A stretch of 64,000 nucleotides of DNA from a virus: IMG/VR virus record IMGVR_UViG_3300024359_000003, positions 62,001 through 126,000 of that record, one strand, 5' to 3'. The notes under the pieces were generated by a model, which saw only the letters and a program-made list of their open reading frames with translations, was not told the origin of the DNA and searched no databases. Of the stretch, positions 28,342 through 37,096 are shown piece by piece (positions within the stretch are counted from its first letter, which is position 1; the number at the start of each line of letters is the position of its first letter). The position numbers and the translations under genes were made by a program.

Positions 28342-28550
28342 TAGACGATTACGTACAAATGGTAAATGACGAATTAGATCAATTCGAAGAAGATGGAAAA
28401 AGACACAAAAATCTAAAAATGATTATTGGGTTTGCAGCAGCCGATTTATCACACGCTGAAAAAGAAATTAAAATAACTCCTAAATACAAAAAGAAATTTA
28501 AGAGTCAAGTTTATATTAAGAAGAATACTAATAATAACTCATTATTCTAA
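28338..28550 (+). CDS. Small protein with C-terminal clamp-binding-like tail
   Basis: This 70-residue protein overlaps the primase stop by ATGA. The N-terminal half is acidic and helical, the middle is basic, and it ends NTNNNSLF. The S-L-F end resembles sliding-clamp-binding peptides and is shared with the polymerase C-terminal half and the glucosyltransferase in this window. It sits between primase and uvsY, so a replisome accessory role is plausible. No family was recognised. Confidence 0.55.
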   Translation: MIDDYVQMVNDELDQFEEDGKRHKNLKMIIGFAAADLSHAEKEIKITPKYKKKFKSQVYIKKNTNNNSLF

Positions 28551-28560
28551 AAAACACCAC

Positions 28561-28998
28561 ATGACAGAACAATCAACTAACAAATCTAAGATTGTACAAT
28601 TAGACGAATATTTAGCAAACCAAAGATCAGAATGGACTTTAAAGATTAAAGAACTTACTGCAAACTTAAAAGAAGGTATTAACCTAGAAGATGTTAGTGC
28701 ATATACATTAAGTTATAGGCAAATATTAGTTGAAAATTTAGCAACTATCGCTGGTAAAATTAGAACACAGAAGGGAACAGTAGACAAGTTATATAAACAG
28801 AAATGGATTGAATATTATAAGTTTGATTATAAGATAACGGATAAACAAAGAGAACGTTTTATCGACGCAGATCTTTCAGATGATAAACAGATTTTGGATT
28901 TACTTGAAAGCCAAAAGGCCTTTATTGAAGGCTCAGTAAAAACTCTCGACAATATGGGCTTTGCAATAAAGAATCGCCTTGATATTTCGAGACTGTAA
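28561..28998 (+). CDS. uvsY: Recombination mediator UvsY
   Basis: This 145-residue helical protein is close to the length of T4 UvsY (137). The C-terminal part aligns by eye with T4: a KQILDLLESQKAFIEGSVKT helix followed by LDNMGFAIKNRLD, against the T4 SRGFAIKHIQDM segment. UvsY loads UvsX recombinase on gp32-coated ssDNA. The position directly before uvsW repeats the T4 grouping of these functions. Sequence similarity is modest, so confidence is below that of uvsX. Confidence 0.7.
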   Translation: MTEQSTNKSKIVQLDEYLANQRSEWTLKIKELTANLKEGINLEDVSAYTLSYRQILVENLATIAGKIRTQKGTVDKLYKQKWIEYYKFDYKITDKQRERFIDADLSDDKQILDLLESQKAFIEGSVKTLDNMGFAIKNRLDISRL

Positions 28999-29015
28999 AA
29001 AAAGTTAAATGAAAA

Positions 29016-30524
29016 TTGATTTTAACTCTAACAGATGATAATCAATTCTTACGAATTGATGAAGCAGAGGAACTTGAACTAGAGCAGATTAAAATATCTT
29101 TAACTAAAAGAATTGATAGTTGGAGATTTAATCCTTTAGTCAAGAAAGGAATATGGGACGGATATGTTTCATACATCAAAGACGATAAGTGGATTCCCGC
29201 CGGTCTTTGGAGATACGTTATGCTCATTTGCAAGGAATATAAGTTTGATCTTAAACTTAATGGAATTCAAAGACTATTTGATAGAAACATAGGTGCAGAA
29301 TCATTTGAAGCATGGGCTTTAGAATTTTTTGAGGGTAGTAAATTTGTTCCAAGGGATTATCAAATAGAAACAGCATTTAATATCCTAAAGTTTAGGAGAT
29401 GTTTAGCTGAATTAGCAACTTCCGCTGGGAAAACACTTATTAGTTTTTTAACAGTGGCGTATATGTTAGAAAAAGAAAAGGCCGAAAAGATATTATTTAT
29501 AGTTCCTAATGTTTCTCTAGTTGTTCAGGCCCATGAAGATTTCCACGAATACAATAATAAGAATAGAATAAAACTAAAGATACAACAGATATATGCCGGC
29601 CAGAAAATAAAGTCAGACAGGAATGTAGTGATAGGTACATATCAGTCCTTAGTTAAAAAGCCTAAAGAATATTTTCAACAGTTCGATGCTGTTATTGTAG
29701 ATGAAACTCATAAAGCGAAATCTAATTCTATTAAGACTATATTACAAAAATGTACAAGTGCACAATATAAATATGGTTTATCGGGTACAATTCCTAAAGA
29801 TGGATCTTTAGACAAGTTAACACTAATGAGTCAAACGGGTCCTGTAATTAGCGAAGTTAAGGCTGCATTTTTACAGAGTCAGGGTCACATCGCTAAATGT
29901 AAAGTAAAAGTAATTGAAATGAATTACGCACCTGATTCCGCCAAAAAAGCATTTGAAGAATTAGCATTTAATAAGTATGATAGGAAGGATGTTTTTCAAC
30001 TGGAACAAAATTATATTATTAATTCTTTTGGTAGACTTAATTTTATATGTAATGTTGTTGGCAAGGTCCCTAGGAACTCTCTAGTTCTGTTTCATAGAAT
30101 AGAACATGGTAAAAAAATATACGAACAGCTCCGCCAAAACTCAGATAAAAGAGTTTTTTATGTAGATGGAGGAACAGATAAAGATATTAGAGAAGAATAT
30201 AAAAAGAAAATGGAAGCAGGAGATGAAGTAGTTATTGTAGCGAGTTATGGTACATTTTCTACTGGAATTTCCATTAAGAAAATACACAATATATTCTTTA
30301 CAGAGTCATTTAAGTCCGAGGTGATCATCAGGCAGTCAATTGGTAGAGGTCTAAGGCAGCATGAGTCTAAAGAAGCTGTATTAATTGTCGATTTTGTGGA
30401 TGACATTAGAACTGACGAATGGGATAACTATTTATATAAACATAGTAAGGCGAGGCAGAAAATTTATAAACAAGAGAAATTTGAGTATAGTATTAAGAAA
30501 GTCAAATTTGACGGAGATATATAG
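29016..30524 (+). CDS. uvsW: DNA/RNA helicase UvsW (possible start-site frameshift)
   Basis: This 502-residue SF2 helicase matches T4 UvsW throughout: SWRFNPLVKKGIWDGYVSYI near the N-terminus, Walker A ATSAGKT at 134-140, DETHK box, KYGLSGTIP, SYGTFSTGISIKKIHN and QSIGRGLRQHESK. UvsW unwinds R-loops and branched DNA and drives strand exchange. The only in-frame start is TTG at 29016. An ATG at 29009 reads MKID but is one base out of frame; removing one T from the TTTT at 29020-29023 would give MKIDLTLTDD, a better N-terminus. This is either a non-ATG start or a one-base indel. Confidence 0.88.
   Translation: MILTLTDDNQFLRIDEAEELELEQIKISLTKRIDSWRFNPLVKKGIWDGYVSYIKDDKWIPAGLWRYVMLICKEYKFDLKLNGIQRLFDRNIGAESFEAWALEFFEGSKFVPRDYQIETAFNILKFRRCLAELATSAGKTLISFLTVAYMLEKEKAEKILFIVPNVSLVVQAHEDFHEYNNKNRIKLKIQQIYAGQKIKSDRNVVIGTYQSLVKKPKEYFQQFDAVIVDETHKAKSNSIKTILQKCTSAQYKYGLSGTIPKDGSLDKLTLMSQTGPVISEVKAAFLQSQGHIAKCKVKVIEMNYAPDSAKKAFEELAFNKYDRKDVFQLEQNYIINSFGRLNFICNVVGKVPRNSLVLFHRIEHGKKIYEQLRQNSDKRVFYVDGGTDKDIREEYKKKMEAGDEVVIVASYGTFSTGISIKKIHNIFFTESFKSEVIIRQSIGRGLRQHESKEAVLIVDFVDDIRTDEWDNYLYKHSKARQKIYKQEKFEYSIKKVKFDGDI
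30516..30523 (+). promoter_or_regulatory. GATATATA box, candidate late promoter
   Basis: An exact GATATATA overlaps the last codons of uvsW and lies 34 bases upstream of the first large targeting-motif gene. It would separate early/middle uvsW transcription from late head-protein transcription. Confidence 0.45.
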
Positions 30525-30557
30525 AATAACGAAACTAAATTAAATAAACATTAAAAA

Positions 30558-32684
30558 ATGGCACAAGTTAATAAAATTTCTTCATTTAAATCGTTTACAG
30601 AGATTAGAAAACAGGAATCTGTTAGTAAACTTAGAGAAGAAAACAATTTAAAAAGACAAGAATCAGTTGGTAAAATAGCTGCTATTCTAGATGAATTAGG
30701 ATTAACTTCTTTCGAAGGTTTAGAAGAAGATCAGAAAGAATCAATTATCTCAAAAATATTTGGAGATGTTTCAGAAGAAGAAATAGCTGAAATAGAAGTA
30801 GAGGTAGAAGATGTTACTGCATCAGAAGAAGTTACTGAATCAGACGAACCAAAGTGTACTAATAAAAAAGGACATTTATATAAGCAAATTGACAAGGACG
30901 GAACGGTAGAATGCGTACACTGTGGTCTAAGAAATTCATTAAGCGAATCTTTAGTTACTGAAGCTAAGACCGTTACTAAAGCAGCAATTGAAGAAATTGG
31001 TGATTTTAGAGACAGTGAAGGATATTCTTCTAATCAATACTATATACTAGCTGACTTCATTGATGGAGAAATCACTATGAAAGATCTTTCAAAATTAGTA
31101 AAGTCTAAAGAAGTACAAAAAGAATTAAAGGGAGAAGATGAAATCGATATGGAACATATTGAAGAATTTTCAGAATCTTTAGTTACTGAAAAAGCTAAAT
31201 TTAAAGTAGGAGATACTACTGAAAATTCAATTGGAAGCGAAGTTGAAATAATCGCTATCGATAATTGGAGAAAGATATCAAAGCAATTTAAAAAAGAAAT
31301 GGGATCAGATGCAGATTCATACGGATATGAAGATACTGCAAAGGGAGATTACTATCTTGCTAAAATTGTTAAAAGTGAAGAAGGTGATGAAGGTGATTTA
31401 GGTATATTCCCAGTTGAATACGATCACGCAAATTACTGGGGATTAGGAGAATCATTAATGAATGAGGCCTTAGATATTAAATATAAAAGAGATGCAAAGA
31501 AAGTATTAACTCAATACAATAAAATATTTGCAGAACTAGGAAGCTTAACAGCTGATAAAATTTCTCACTTAGGAGCTATTAAATATATTTACGCTGAAGC
31601 ATTAACTGATGCTAATTTCCATAGAGAAAGAACAGCTACTGAAAAAATTATCAAAGGAAGATTAGGAAGTGTTACTGTTAATCCTTTAACTCTTGGTAAA
31701 CAAGCTATTATAGTAGGAGCAAAGAAAATATCACAGATATTAGATGAGTATTATTCTAGAATTTCAAATGCTGCCGGATGGTCAGGTATTGGAGTTGCTG
31801 AAGGCACTGCTCTATATTTAGAATCTATTGGTGAATCTAAACTTGCTGAAAAATTATTAGCAGGATTTAACGCAGTAGAAGAATCAGTTAAGTTTCAATT
31901 AACTGAAGAAGAAATTTCTTTAAAAGAATCTAAATTTAACGAAGTAATCAATTATGTAATTAATGAAGGAACTAGAGGTCAATTTGGTAAAATAGACAAG
32001 AAAGGAAATATTACTTCAGTATATACTCACTATGATTCATATCCTGAAAACATGTTGCCTATTATTAAATCAACCTTTAAAAGTGGTAAAAATGTAGATT
32101 TTGTTCTTAAAAATGGAGATAATTCAGGTTTAGATAAAGACGTTAAGAAAATTAATTTCTATGGCGGAGATGTTAATCTGATGAAAGGTAATGTTAAGAA
32201 TATTAACAAATATATTAAAGATGCAAATTACGAAGGTGGTGCAGAATTCGTTTATTTATGGGATGAAGGTTCTAAAAAATGGATGATGGCAGATATCTAC
32301 GGAGAAACTGGATTAGTTCCAGCATTTGAATCAAATATTTATGAAGGTACTACTACATCTTTAGATGAATTTACAACTGACACTAAAAGTTACTCAGGTG
32401 CTTTAGCATATTCTTTTAAGAATCATAAAAAGAATTTTGATAAAAATATTAAAGTAAGTGTTGCTCTTGGAGATAAGTTTAAATTTACAAATGAAAAAGG
32501 AGGTATTGTAATGCAAAGGTCTCATGGTCCTGAATTTGACACAGTATGGTTATCAGCTGATAAGAAAAAAGCTCAAAAAGTTGCAGATTGGCTTAAATCA
32601 GAAGGTGCTGAGATTGTTCTTTTCGGCCCAAAGACTAGATCATTTGTTGGTAGCAAAGAAGAATTTATCGATAGATATTTATAA
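30558..32684 (+). CDS. Predicted packaged head polyprotein with repeated prohead-protease sites
   Basis: This is a 708-residue acidic/lysine-rich protein. A possible targeting start (ISSFKSFTEI) is followed by an E-rich region, a zinc-ribbon-like CxxxxH...CVHC segment (residues 100-122) and repeated E-S-x-x-x-E motifs: SLVTE|A at 135, SLVTE|K at 211, SLMNE|A at 303, VINE|G at 470 and SNIYE|G at 596. Each fits the T4 gp21 prohead-protease rule (L/I-x-E before A/G) and separates blocks of about 75-170 residues. I infer a polyprotein cut inside the prohead into several packaged domains. Domain functions are unknown. It lies alone between a GATATATA box and a terminator. Confidence 0.6.
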   Translation: MAQVNKISSFKSFTEIRKQESVSKLREENNLKRQESVGKIAAILDELGLTSFEGLEEDQKESIISKIFGDVSEEEIAEIEVEVEDVTASEEVTESDEPKCTNKKGHLYKQIDKDGTVECVHCGLRNSLSESLVTEAKTVTKAAIEEIGDFRDSEGYSSNQYYILADFIDGEITMKDLSKLVKSKEVQKELKGEDEIDMEHIEEFSESLVTEKAKFKVGDTTENSIGSEVEIIAIDNWRKISKQFKKEMGSDADSYGYEDTAKGDYYLAKIVKSEEGDEGDLGIFPVEYDHANYWGLGESLMNEALDIKYKRDAKKVLTQYNKIFAELGSLTADKISHLGAIKYIYAEALTDANFHRERTATEKIIKGRLGSVTVNPLTLGKQAIIVGAKKISQILDEYYSRISNAAGWSGIGVAEGTALYLESIGESKLAEKLLAGFNAVEESVKFQLTEEEISLKESKFNEVINYVINEGTRGQFGKIDKKGNITSVYTHYDSYPENMLPIIKSTFKSGKNVDFVLKNGDNSGLDKDVKKINFYGGDVNLMKGNVKNINKYIKDANYEGGAEFVYLWDEGSKKWMMADIYGETGLVPAFESNIYEGTTTSLDEFTTDTKSYSGALAYSFKNHKKNFDKNIKVSVALGDKFKFTNEKGGIVMQRSHGPEFDTVWLSADKKKAQKVADWLKSEGAEIVLFGPKTRSFVGSKEEFIDRYL

Positions 32685-32702
32685 TAAAAAATAAAAATAA
32701 AC

Positions 32703-32732
32703 TGACCTGGATTTTTCCGGGTCAAGTTTTTT
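32703..32732 (+). terminator. Intrinsic terminator
   Basis: TGACCTGG (32703-32710) pairs with CCGGGTCA (32717-32724) with one G-T wobble and a six-base loop, followed by AAG and a run of T. It lies after the 708-residue polyprotein gene. Confidence 0.7.
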
Positions 32733-32751
32733 AATTATATTAGCTATATAC

Positions 32752-34122
32752 ATGGAACTAAATAACAACTTTGTAGATTTTATTCAACATCACGCAGATG
32801 CACAAGGCATGACCAGAGAGGAATATGTTGCACATTATATGAGTGAAAATAAGAGTAAAGTTTTATCATTTGACGAATATATCGTTGAAAAATACAATAC
32901 ACTTAAAGAAGAATTAATCTTAGAAGGCGGTGCAGCTGGTCACATGTCTCATCCTTTCGATGAAAAAGATTTAACATTCGCAGATTTTAAAAAGATCGTA
33001 ACGTCCGGTCTTCAAGGAGAATTAAACTTTGAAGAGGTAGCCACTGAAAAAACAGACGGTCAAAATCTATTAGCAACCGTAAAAAACGGAGTTACGATGT
33101 TTTCTAGAAATAAAGGTCAATTAATTAGTCCCGTTGATTTAGACGGTATTATAGAAATGTTTGAAAAGCATGAGGTACCTTTAGTGCGAGAAACATACGT
33201 GTTTGCAGCTAAAGATCTAAATGAAGCTCTTCCAAAAATTAAAGATCAGTCCATATTTAATGACGGTAAAGATTTTATAAATATAGAATTAATCTATTCT
33301 AAAAACCCAAATGTAATCTATTACGAAAGAGATGTTCTTCAATTTCACGATATTCAAGAAACTGATGGGAATGGTAATATTACAGGATCTAGAAAAATAG
33401 CAGGAGAATTAGTCAAAGCTTTAAAGGAAGTAGATGCCGATGTTCAAAAGACATTTACAATAATTCCTCCTCAGATTTTAAAACTAGGTAAAGATATTAA
33501 TTTTGATAAAAATCAAGCTAAATTTATAAAGCAGATTGAAAAATTAAGAGATCGTTATAACTTAACAGACGGTGACGAAGTTTCTAGATATCATGAAATG
33601 TGGTGGAGAGAAACAATAGATGCAAATTTCCCAGATTTACAACAAGACTATAAGGAAGGTTTATTATTAAGATGGGCTTATGGAGATAAAAAGTCTTTAA
33701 ATATGAGATCACTTGCAAAGGAGATAGGAAAAGATGAAGCTGCTTCTGTTAAGAAATTTGACAAAGAAGATGTTAAAAAGAAATATAAAGAAAACATTAG
33801 ACCGTTTGAAGATTTATTTTTAGAACTAGGGTCTATAATTCTTATGAATGCTTCTAATTTTGTAGCTGCAAATCCAGACAAAGAGATGCAAAGACTACAT
33901 AATCAAATTAGATCAGAATCTGAAAAGATCAAAAAAGATGGAAGCGTTACTCAGATCGAAAAGGTAATGAAAGAACTAGAGAGATTAGATAGAATTGGAG
34001 GAGTAGAATCTATCATACCAACTGAAGGAATAGTTTTTGTATATAAAGGAAAGACTATGAAACTAACAGGTACTTTTGCTGCTATCAATCAGCTGATGGG
34101 AATCATAAAGTACGGAAGATAA
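32752..34122 (+). CDS. RNA/DNA-ligase-like nucleotidyltransferase with head-targeting-type N-terminus
   Basis: This is a 456-residue protein. EKTDGQNLL at 99-107 carries the K-x-D-G adenylation motif of the ligase/nucleotidyltransferase superfamily (Lys100). The C-terminal EGIVFVYKGKTMKLTG (from residue 425) looks like motifs IV-V. Before the catalytic core, LSFDEYIVEK (38-47) and LILE|GG (55-60) resemble the targeting sequence and protease site of the neighbouring head proteins, so the enzyme may be trimmed and packaged. It is followed 10 bases later by a second ligase-like gene. An internal Met30 is an alternative start. Substrate is unknown; RNA repair or DNA-end work in the new host is a guess. 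Confidence 0.65.
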   Translation: MELNNNFVDFIQHHADAQGMTREEYVAHYMSENKSKVLSFDEYIVEKYNTLKEELILEGGAAGHMSHPFDEKDLTFADFKKIVTSGLQGELNFEEVATEKTDGQNLLATVKNGVTMFSRNKGQLISPVDLDGIIEMFEKHEVPLVRETYVFAAKDLNEALPKIKDQSIFNDGKDFINIELIYSKNPNVIYYERDVLQFHDIQETDGNGNITGSRKIAGELVKALKEVDADVQKTFTIIPPQILKLGKDINFDKNQAKFIKQIEKLRDRYNLTDGDEVSRYHEMWWRETIDANFPDLQQDYKEGLLLRWAYGDKKSLNMRSLAKEIGKDEAASVKKFDKEDVKKKYKENIRPFEDLFLELGSIILMNASNFVAANPDKEMQRLHNQIRSESEKIKKDGSVTQIEKVMKELERLDRIGGVESIIPTEGIVFVYKGKTMKLTGTFAAINQLMGIIKYGR

Positions 34123-34132
34123 ATAATATAAT

Positions 34133-36004
34133 ATGGCACTTAAAAAACTAAGACAAGTATTTCAGGAAACTAATATCAATGCATTTCAAGATATGTTGAA
34201 TAGCAGGGTTCTAGTAACTGAAAAAATACAAGGAGCTTCATTTCACGTTAGAAGAAACCAGACTAAATTTGAATATTACAAATCTGGAGATTCTAGAATG
34301 AACATGATAGACAGAACAATAGTAGGTTTATATGAAACAGGTGTCAAGCACATCCAAAGTTTAGATCCTAGTATAAAGGAACAAATGCCACATGATTGGA
34401 AATTTGGTTTTGAATATTTACCTGAATTAAACGTGTCAGAATATAAATATACTAAACTACCTAAAAACAATTTAATACTTACGCACATTCAAACTATGAA
34501 TGAGTCAGGTAAGATTAGAAAAACAATTAGCGATCCAATTATATTAAATAAATGGGCAAAGATATTAGAGGTTCAAGGACCTAGCATTGTGTTTGATGGT
34601 ATGCTATCTCAAATGCAAAAAGAAGAATTAATAAGTGTTTTATCTATGTCAGATAAGGAGTTTTCTGAAGCATTTGATTATGATCCAAATACAGATGCAA
34701 GATTACCTTTCACTCAAAAGATGATTAAGACATTTAATCCAAATGCAGTTTCTCCTACGTTAAATGAAGACTTTGAAGTAGAAATTGACGGATTAATAGT
34801 TTCTTTTATTGATGAGAAAAAATCTAGATCTTTTAAATTAGAAGATTTTACAAGAACTGTTAGTGAAAATAAGAGATCAAGCCACATGTATCAAATTACT
34901 ATTGCTGGTCTTATTGAATTTATTTCTACATTTGAAATGAAAGACATTCAACTAAATGAAGAAACAGCAGACTGGAGATATATTGAATTAATGTCAGTGA
35001 TGTTTAATACGTATGTTAAAGAACACTCTGCTAAGTTTATTGGTGTTAACTTTGAATCAGCTGATTTTGCAGATTCAGATTCCTTTAAACTAAATACTAA
35101 ATACATTAAGAACGAGACCACTCTTTCTTATGTTGAAAACGAAATACTTGCAGAATTATTTAAAATAACTTTAGGTTCTTTTAGAAAAAAGAGAAGCAAG
35201 GAAAGCGATATCATAAATGCAGAAATGTTAGAGCATTTAAATCAAATAGTAGAAACTATAGATAAGAAAGTATTTGTAGAGAATACCGATGAAAATTCCA
35301 TATACGACTTTAATAATTTCATATTACATAATAAAGTAAAGACAAGTGTTAATTTAAATGAAGCACTTAAAGTAGATCATCCTGAACAAGGAGGAGAATT
35401 AGTAAATATGTTTGTTGGTAGATTCCAACCATTTACACTTGGACATGCTAAAGTATTAGAAACTATACACAAAGAAAATGGATATCCTGTGGTTGTTTTA
35501 TTAGTAAAAGCAAAGAATAAGAAAAAGGAAGATGCATTTAAAAGACCTTATGATGAGAAGACACAATTAGATATGTTTAAGGCGGTTCAAAAACAATATC
35601 CATTCTTAAAAGAAATCTTTGTAATTCCAACCGGAGGTATTGATACAATGTTCAATGCAATGAGACCAACTTATGAACCCGTATTATGGGGAACAGGAAG
35701 CGATAGAATGAAAACTTACGGATTCCAAGTAAATAAAGATTCTTATAGAGAAGATCTTGGAGTTAGGAGTGATTTTGGATTATTTGAAATTCCAAGAACA
35801 GACAATAATATTTCAGCGACTCAGGTTAGAAACGCAATGCTAGACGGAGATGAAGGATTATTTAAGTCAACAACACCCAAAGCATTACATAAAATGTATG
35901 GCGAACTTAAGAAAAAATTAGAAGATTCAGTAGGTACTTCAGAATCAAATGAAGTTGCTGAATCATTATTAACATTTAAACAATTTTTAGAAAACAATGG
36001 ATAG
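34133..36004 (+). CDS. Fusion: ligase-like domain plus NMN-adenylyltransferase-like domain
   Basis: This is a 623-residue two-domain protein. The N-terminal EKIQGASFHV (Lys31, K-x-x-G) matches the nucleotidyltransferase active-site motif, and VEIDGLIVSF near 216-225 could be motif IV. Residues 424-600 are a cytidylyltransferase-fold domain: VGRFQPFTLGHAK at 428-440 (HxGH-type motif) and ISATQVR at 560-566, as in NadM-type NMN adenylyltransferases. VNLNE|A at 406-411 lies exactly between the domains and fits a prohead-protease site, so the two enzymes could be separated. The C-terminus ESLLTFKQFLENNG resembles the targeting motif. Domain calls are firm as folds; substrate (NMN) is likely but unproved. 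Confidence 0.72.
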   Translation: MALKKLRQVFQETNINAFQDMLNSRVLVTEKIQGASFHVRRNQTKFEYYKSGDSRMNMIDRTIVGLYETGVKHIQSLDPSIKEQMPHDWKFGFEYLPELNVSEYKYTKLPKNNLILTHIQTMNESGKIRKTISDPIILNKWAKILEVQGPSIVFDGMLSQMQKEELISVLSMSDKEFSEAFDYDPNTDARLPFTQKMIKTFNPNAVSPTLNEDFEVEIDGLIVSFIDEKKSRSFKLEDFTRTVSENKRSSHMYQITIAGLIEFISTFEMKDIQLNEETADWRYIELMSVMFNTYVKEHSAKFIGVNFESADFADSDSFKLNTKYIKNETTLSYVENEILAELFKITLGSFRKKRSKESDIINAEMLEHLNQIVETIDKKVFVENTDENSIYDFNNFILHNKVKTSVNLNEALKVDHPEQGGELVNMFVGRFQPFTLGHAKVLETIHKENGYPVVVLLVKAKNKKKEDAFKRPYDEKTQLDMFKAVQKQYPFLKEIFVIPTGGIDTMFNAMRPTYEPVLWGTGSDRMKTYGFQVNKDSYREDLGVRSDFGLFEIPRTDNNISATQVRNAMLDGDEGLFKSTTPKALHKMYGELKKKLEDSVGTSESNEVAESLLTFKQFLENNG

Positions 36005-37076
36005 GTACGATTTTGAAAGAGCACTACATAGTGCTGCAAAAACCAACGCTGAAAATGAAGCGTTAATTATAGAATCCTATATTGGAGTTGCAACGACCGG
36101 AAGTAAATCTGCCCAACAGAATTTATTTAATTCAATTAATAGAACATTTAAAAAGAATAAGTGTCCATGGCAAGGTGTTAAGTTTACTTCAACACAGGAT
36201 GTTAAACAACAACCTGATGGCAGGTTATGGCTTTCTAAAATGGATGACGATACATTCGGAGTAGTTTTTCAATATTTAATGTTAAATAAAAGCGAAGCAA
36301 ACGAATTGTTTAATATTGGAAGAGACGATAATGGAATTGGTGCTGGAGAAATAATGCTAGCGTATATTGTAGAAAATATAAAAATAGGTGGAGGTGCGGC
36401 CGATACTGACTTAGAATTATATAATGAAAGGTGGTCACCAATTAAACCACCCCTTGGTAAATGTGAGTTAAAAGAAGCTCAAATGTCAAAGGGCATGTTA
36501 CAAAATTGGAGAACAGGTGCAAAACACCAGGGAATTAATAGTACTTATGTACCGAAGTTAACGGCATTATATGACGCAGTAAAATATAATATTGAAGAAA
36601 TCAACCCGGACGGAGATGGTAAAGATATGGCTGCCGGTGGAGGTTGGATAAATGAATGGGGAACTGTAGGTGGAAAAAGATTTAAGCATATTCAAAATTT
36701 AACTAAGACAGATATTCAGGCCCTTTCTTCTAGTGAAAGAGATTTTAAAATAGGTCCTGGAGATAAAGATAACGGCGCATTAGTAATTAAATTTAATGAC
36801 GTAGAATTAGGAAAGCTAAGTGACTCTAAAACTGCAGAAAAAATTAAAAGTATAATAGAGACTGAGCCTTCCGTTAGAACATTTACTGAAATACAAGACG
36901 ATGTAATTTCAGCAGTAGGAGATATACCTACTCCATTCCTTTTTATAGAGTCTAAAGATCATGAAATAGTAGCTTTTCACTATTACAAGAAATTACCTGG
37001 AAAAACTAGCGAATTACAAATATATTCTATTACACAAGGTAAATTTAAATATAAAATAAAGCCTAACCGAGTTTAA
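35997..37076 (+). CDS. Hypothetical protein in head-protein cluster
   Basis: This is a 359-residue protein whose ATG overlaps the previous gene by 8 bases. No motif was recognised. An EALIIESYIG segment near residues 22-31 is reminiscent of the surrounding E-S motifs but lacks a clear cleavage site. The middle is glycine-rich (DGDGKDMAAGGGWINEWG), and the sequence looks like a soluble alpha/beta protein. Its position inside the targeting-motif cluster suggests late expression. Function is unknown. Confidence 0.6.
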   Translation: MDRYDFERALHSAAKTNAENEALIIESYIGVATTGSKSAQQNLFNSINRTFKKNKCPWQGVKFTSTQDVKQQPDGRLWLSKMDDDTFGVVFQYLMLNKSEANELFNIGRDDNGIGAGEIMLAYIVENIKIGGGAADTDLELYNERWSPIKPPLGKCELKEAQMSKGMLQNWRTGAKHQGINSTYVPKLTALYDAVKYNIEEINPDGDGKDMAAGGGWINEWGTVGGKRFKHIQNLTKTDIQALSSSERDFKIGPGDKDNGALVIKFNDVELGKLSDSKTAEKIKSIIETEPSVRTFTEIQDDVISAVGDIPTPFLFIESKDHEIVAFHYYKKLPGKTSELQIYSITQGKFKYKIKPNRV

Positions 37077-37096
37077 ATAAACAAATACAAATAAAA

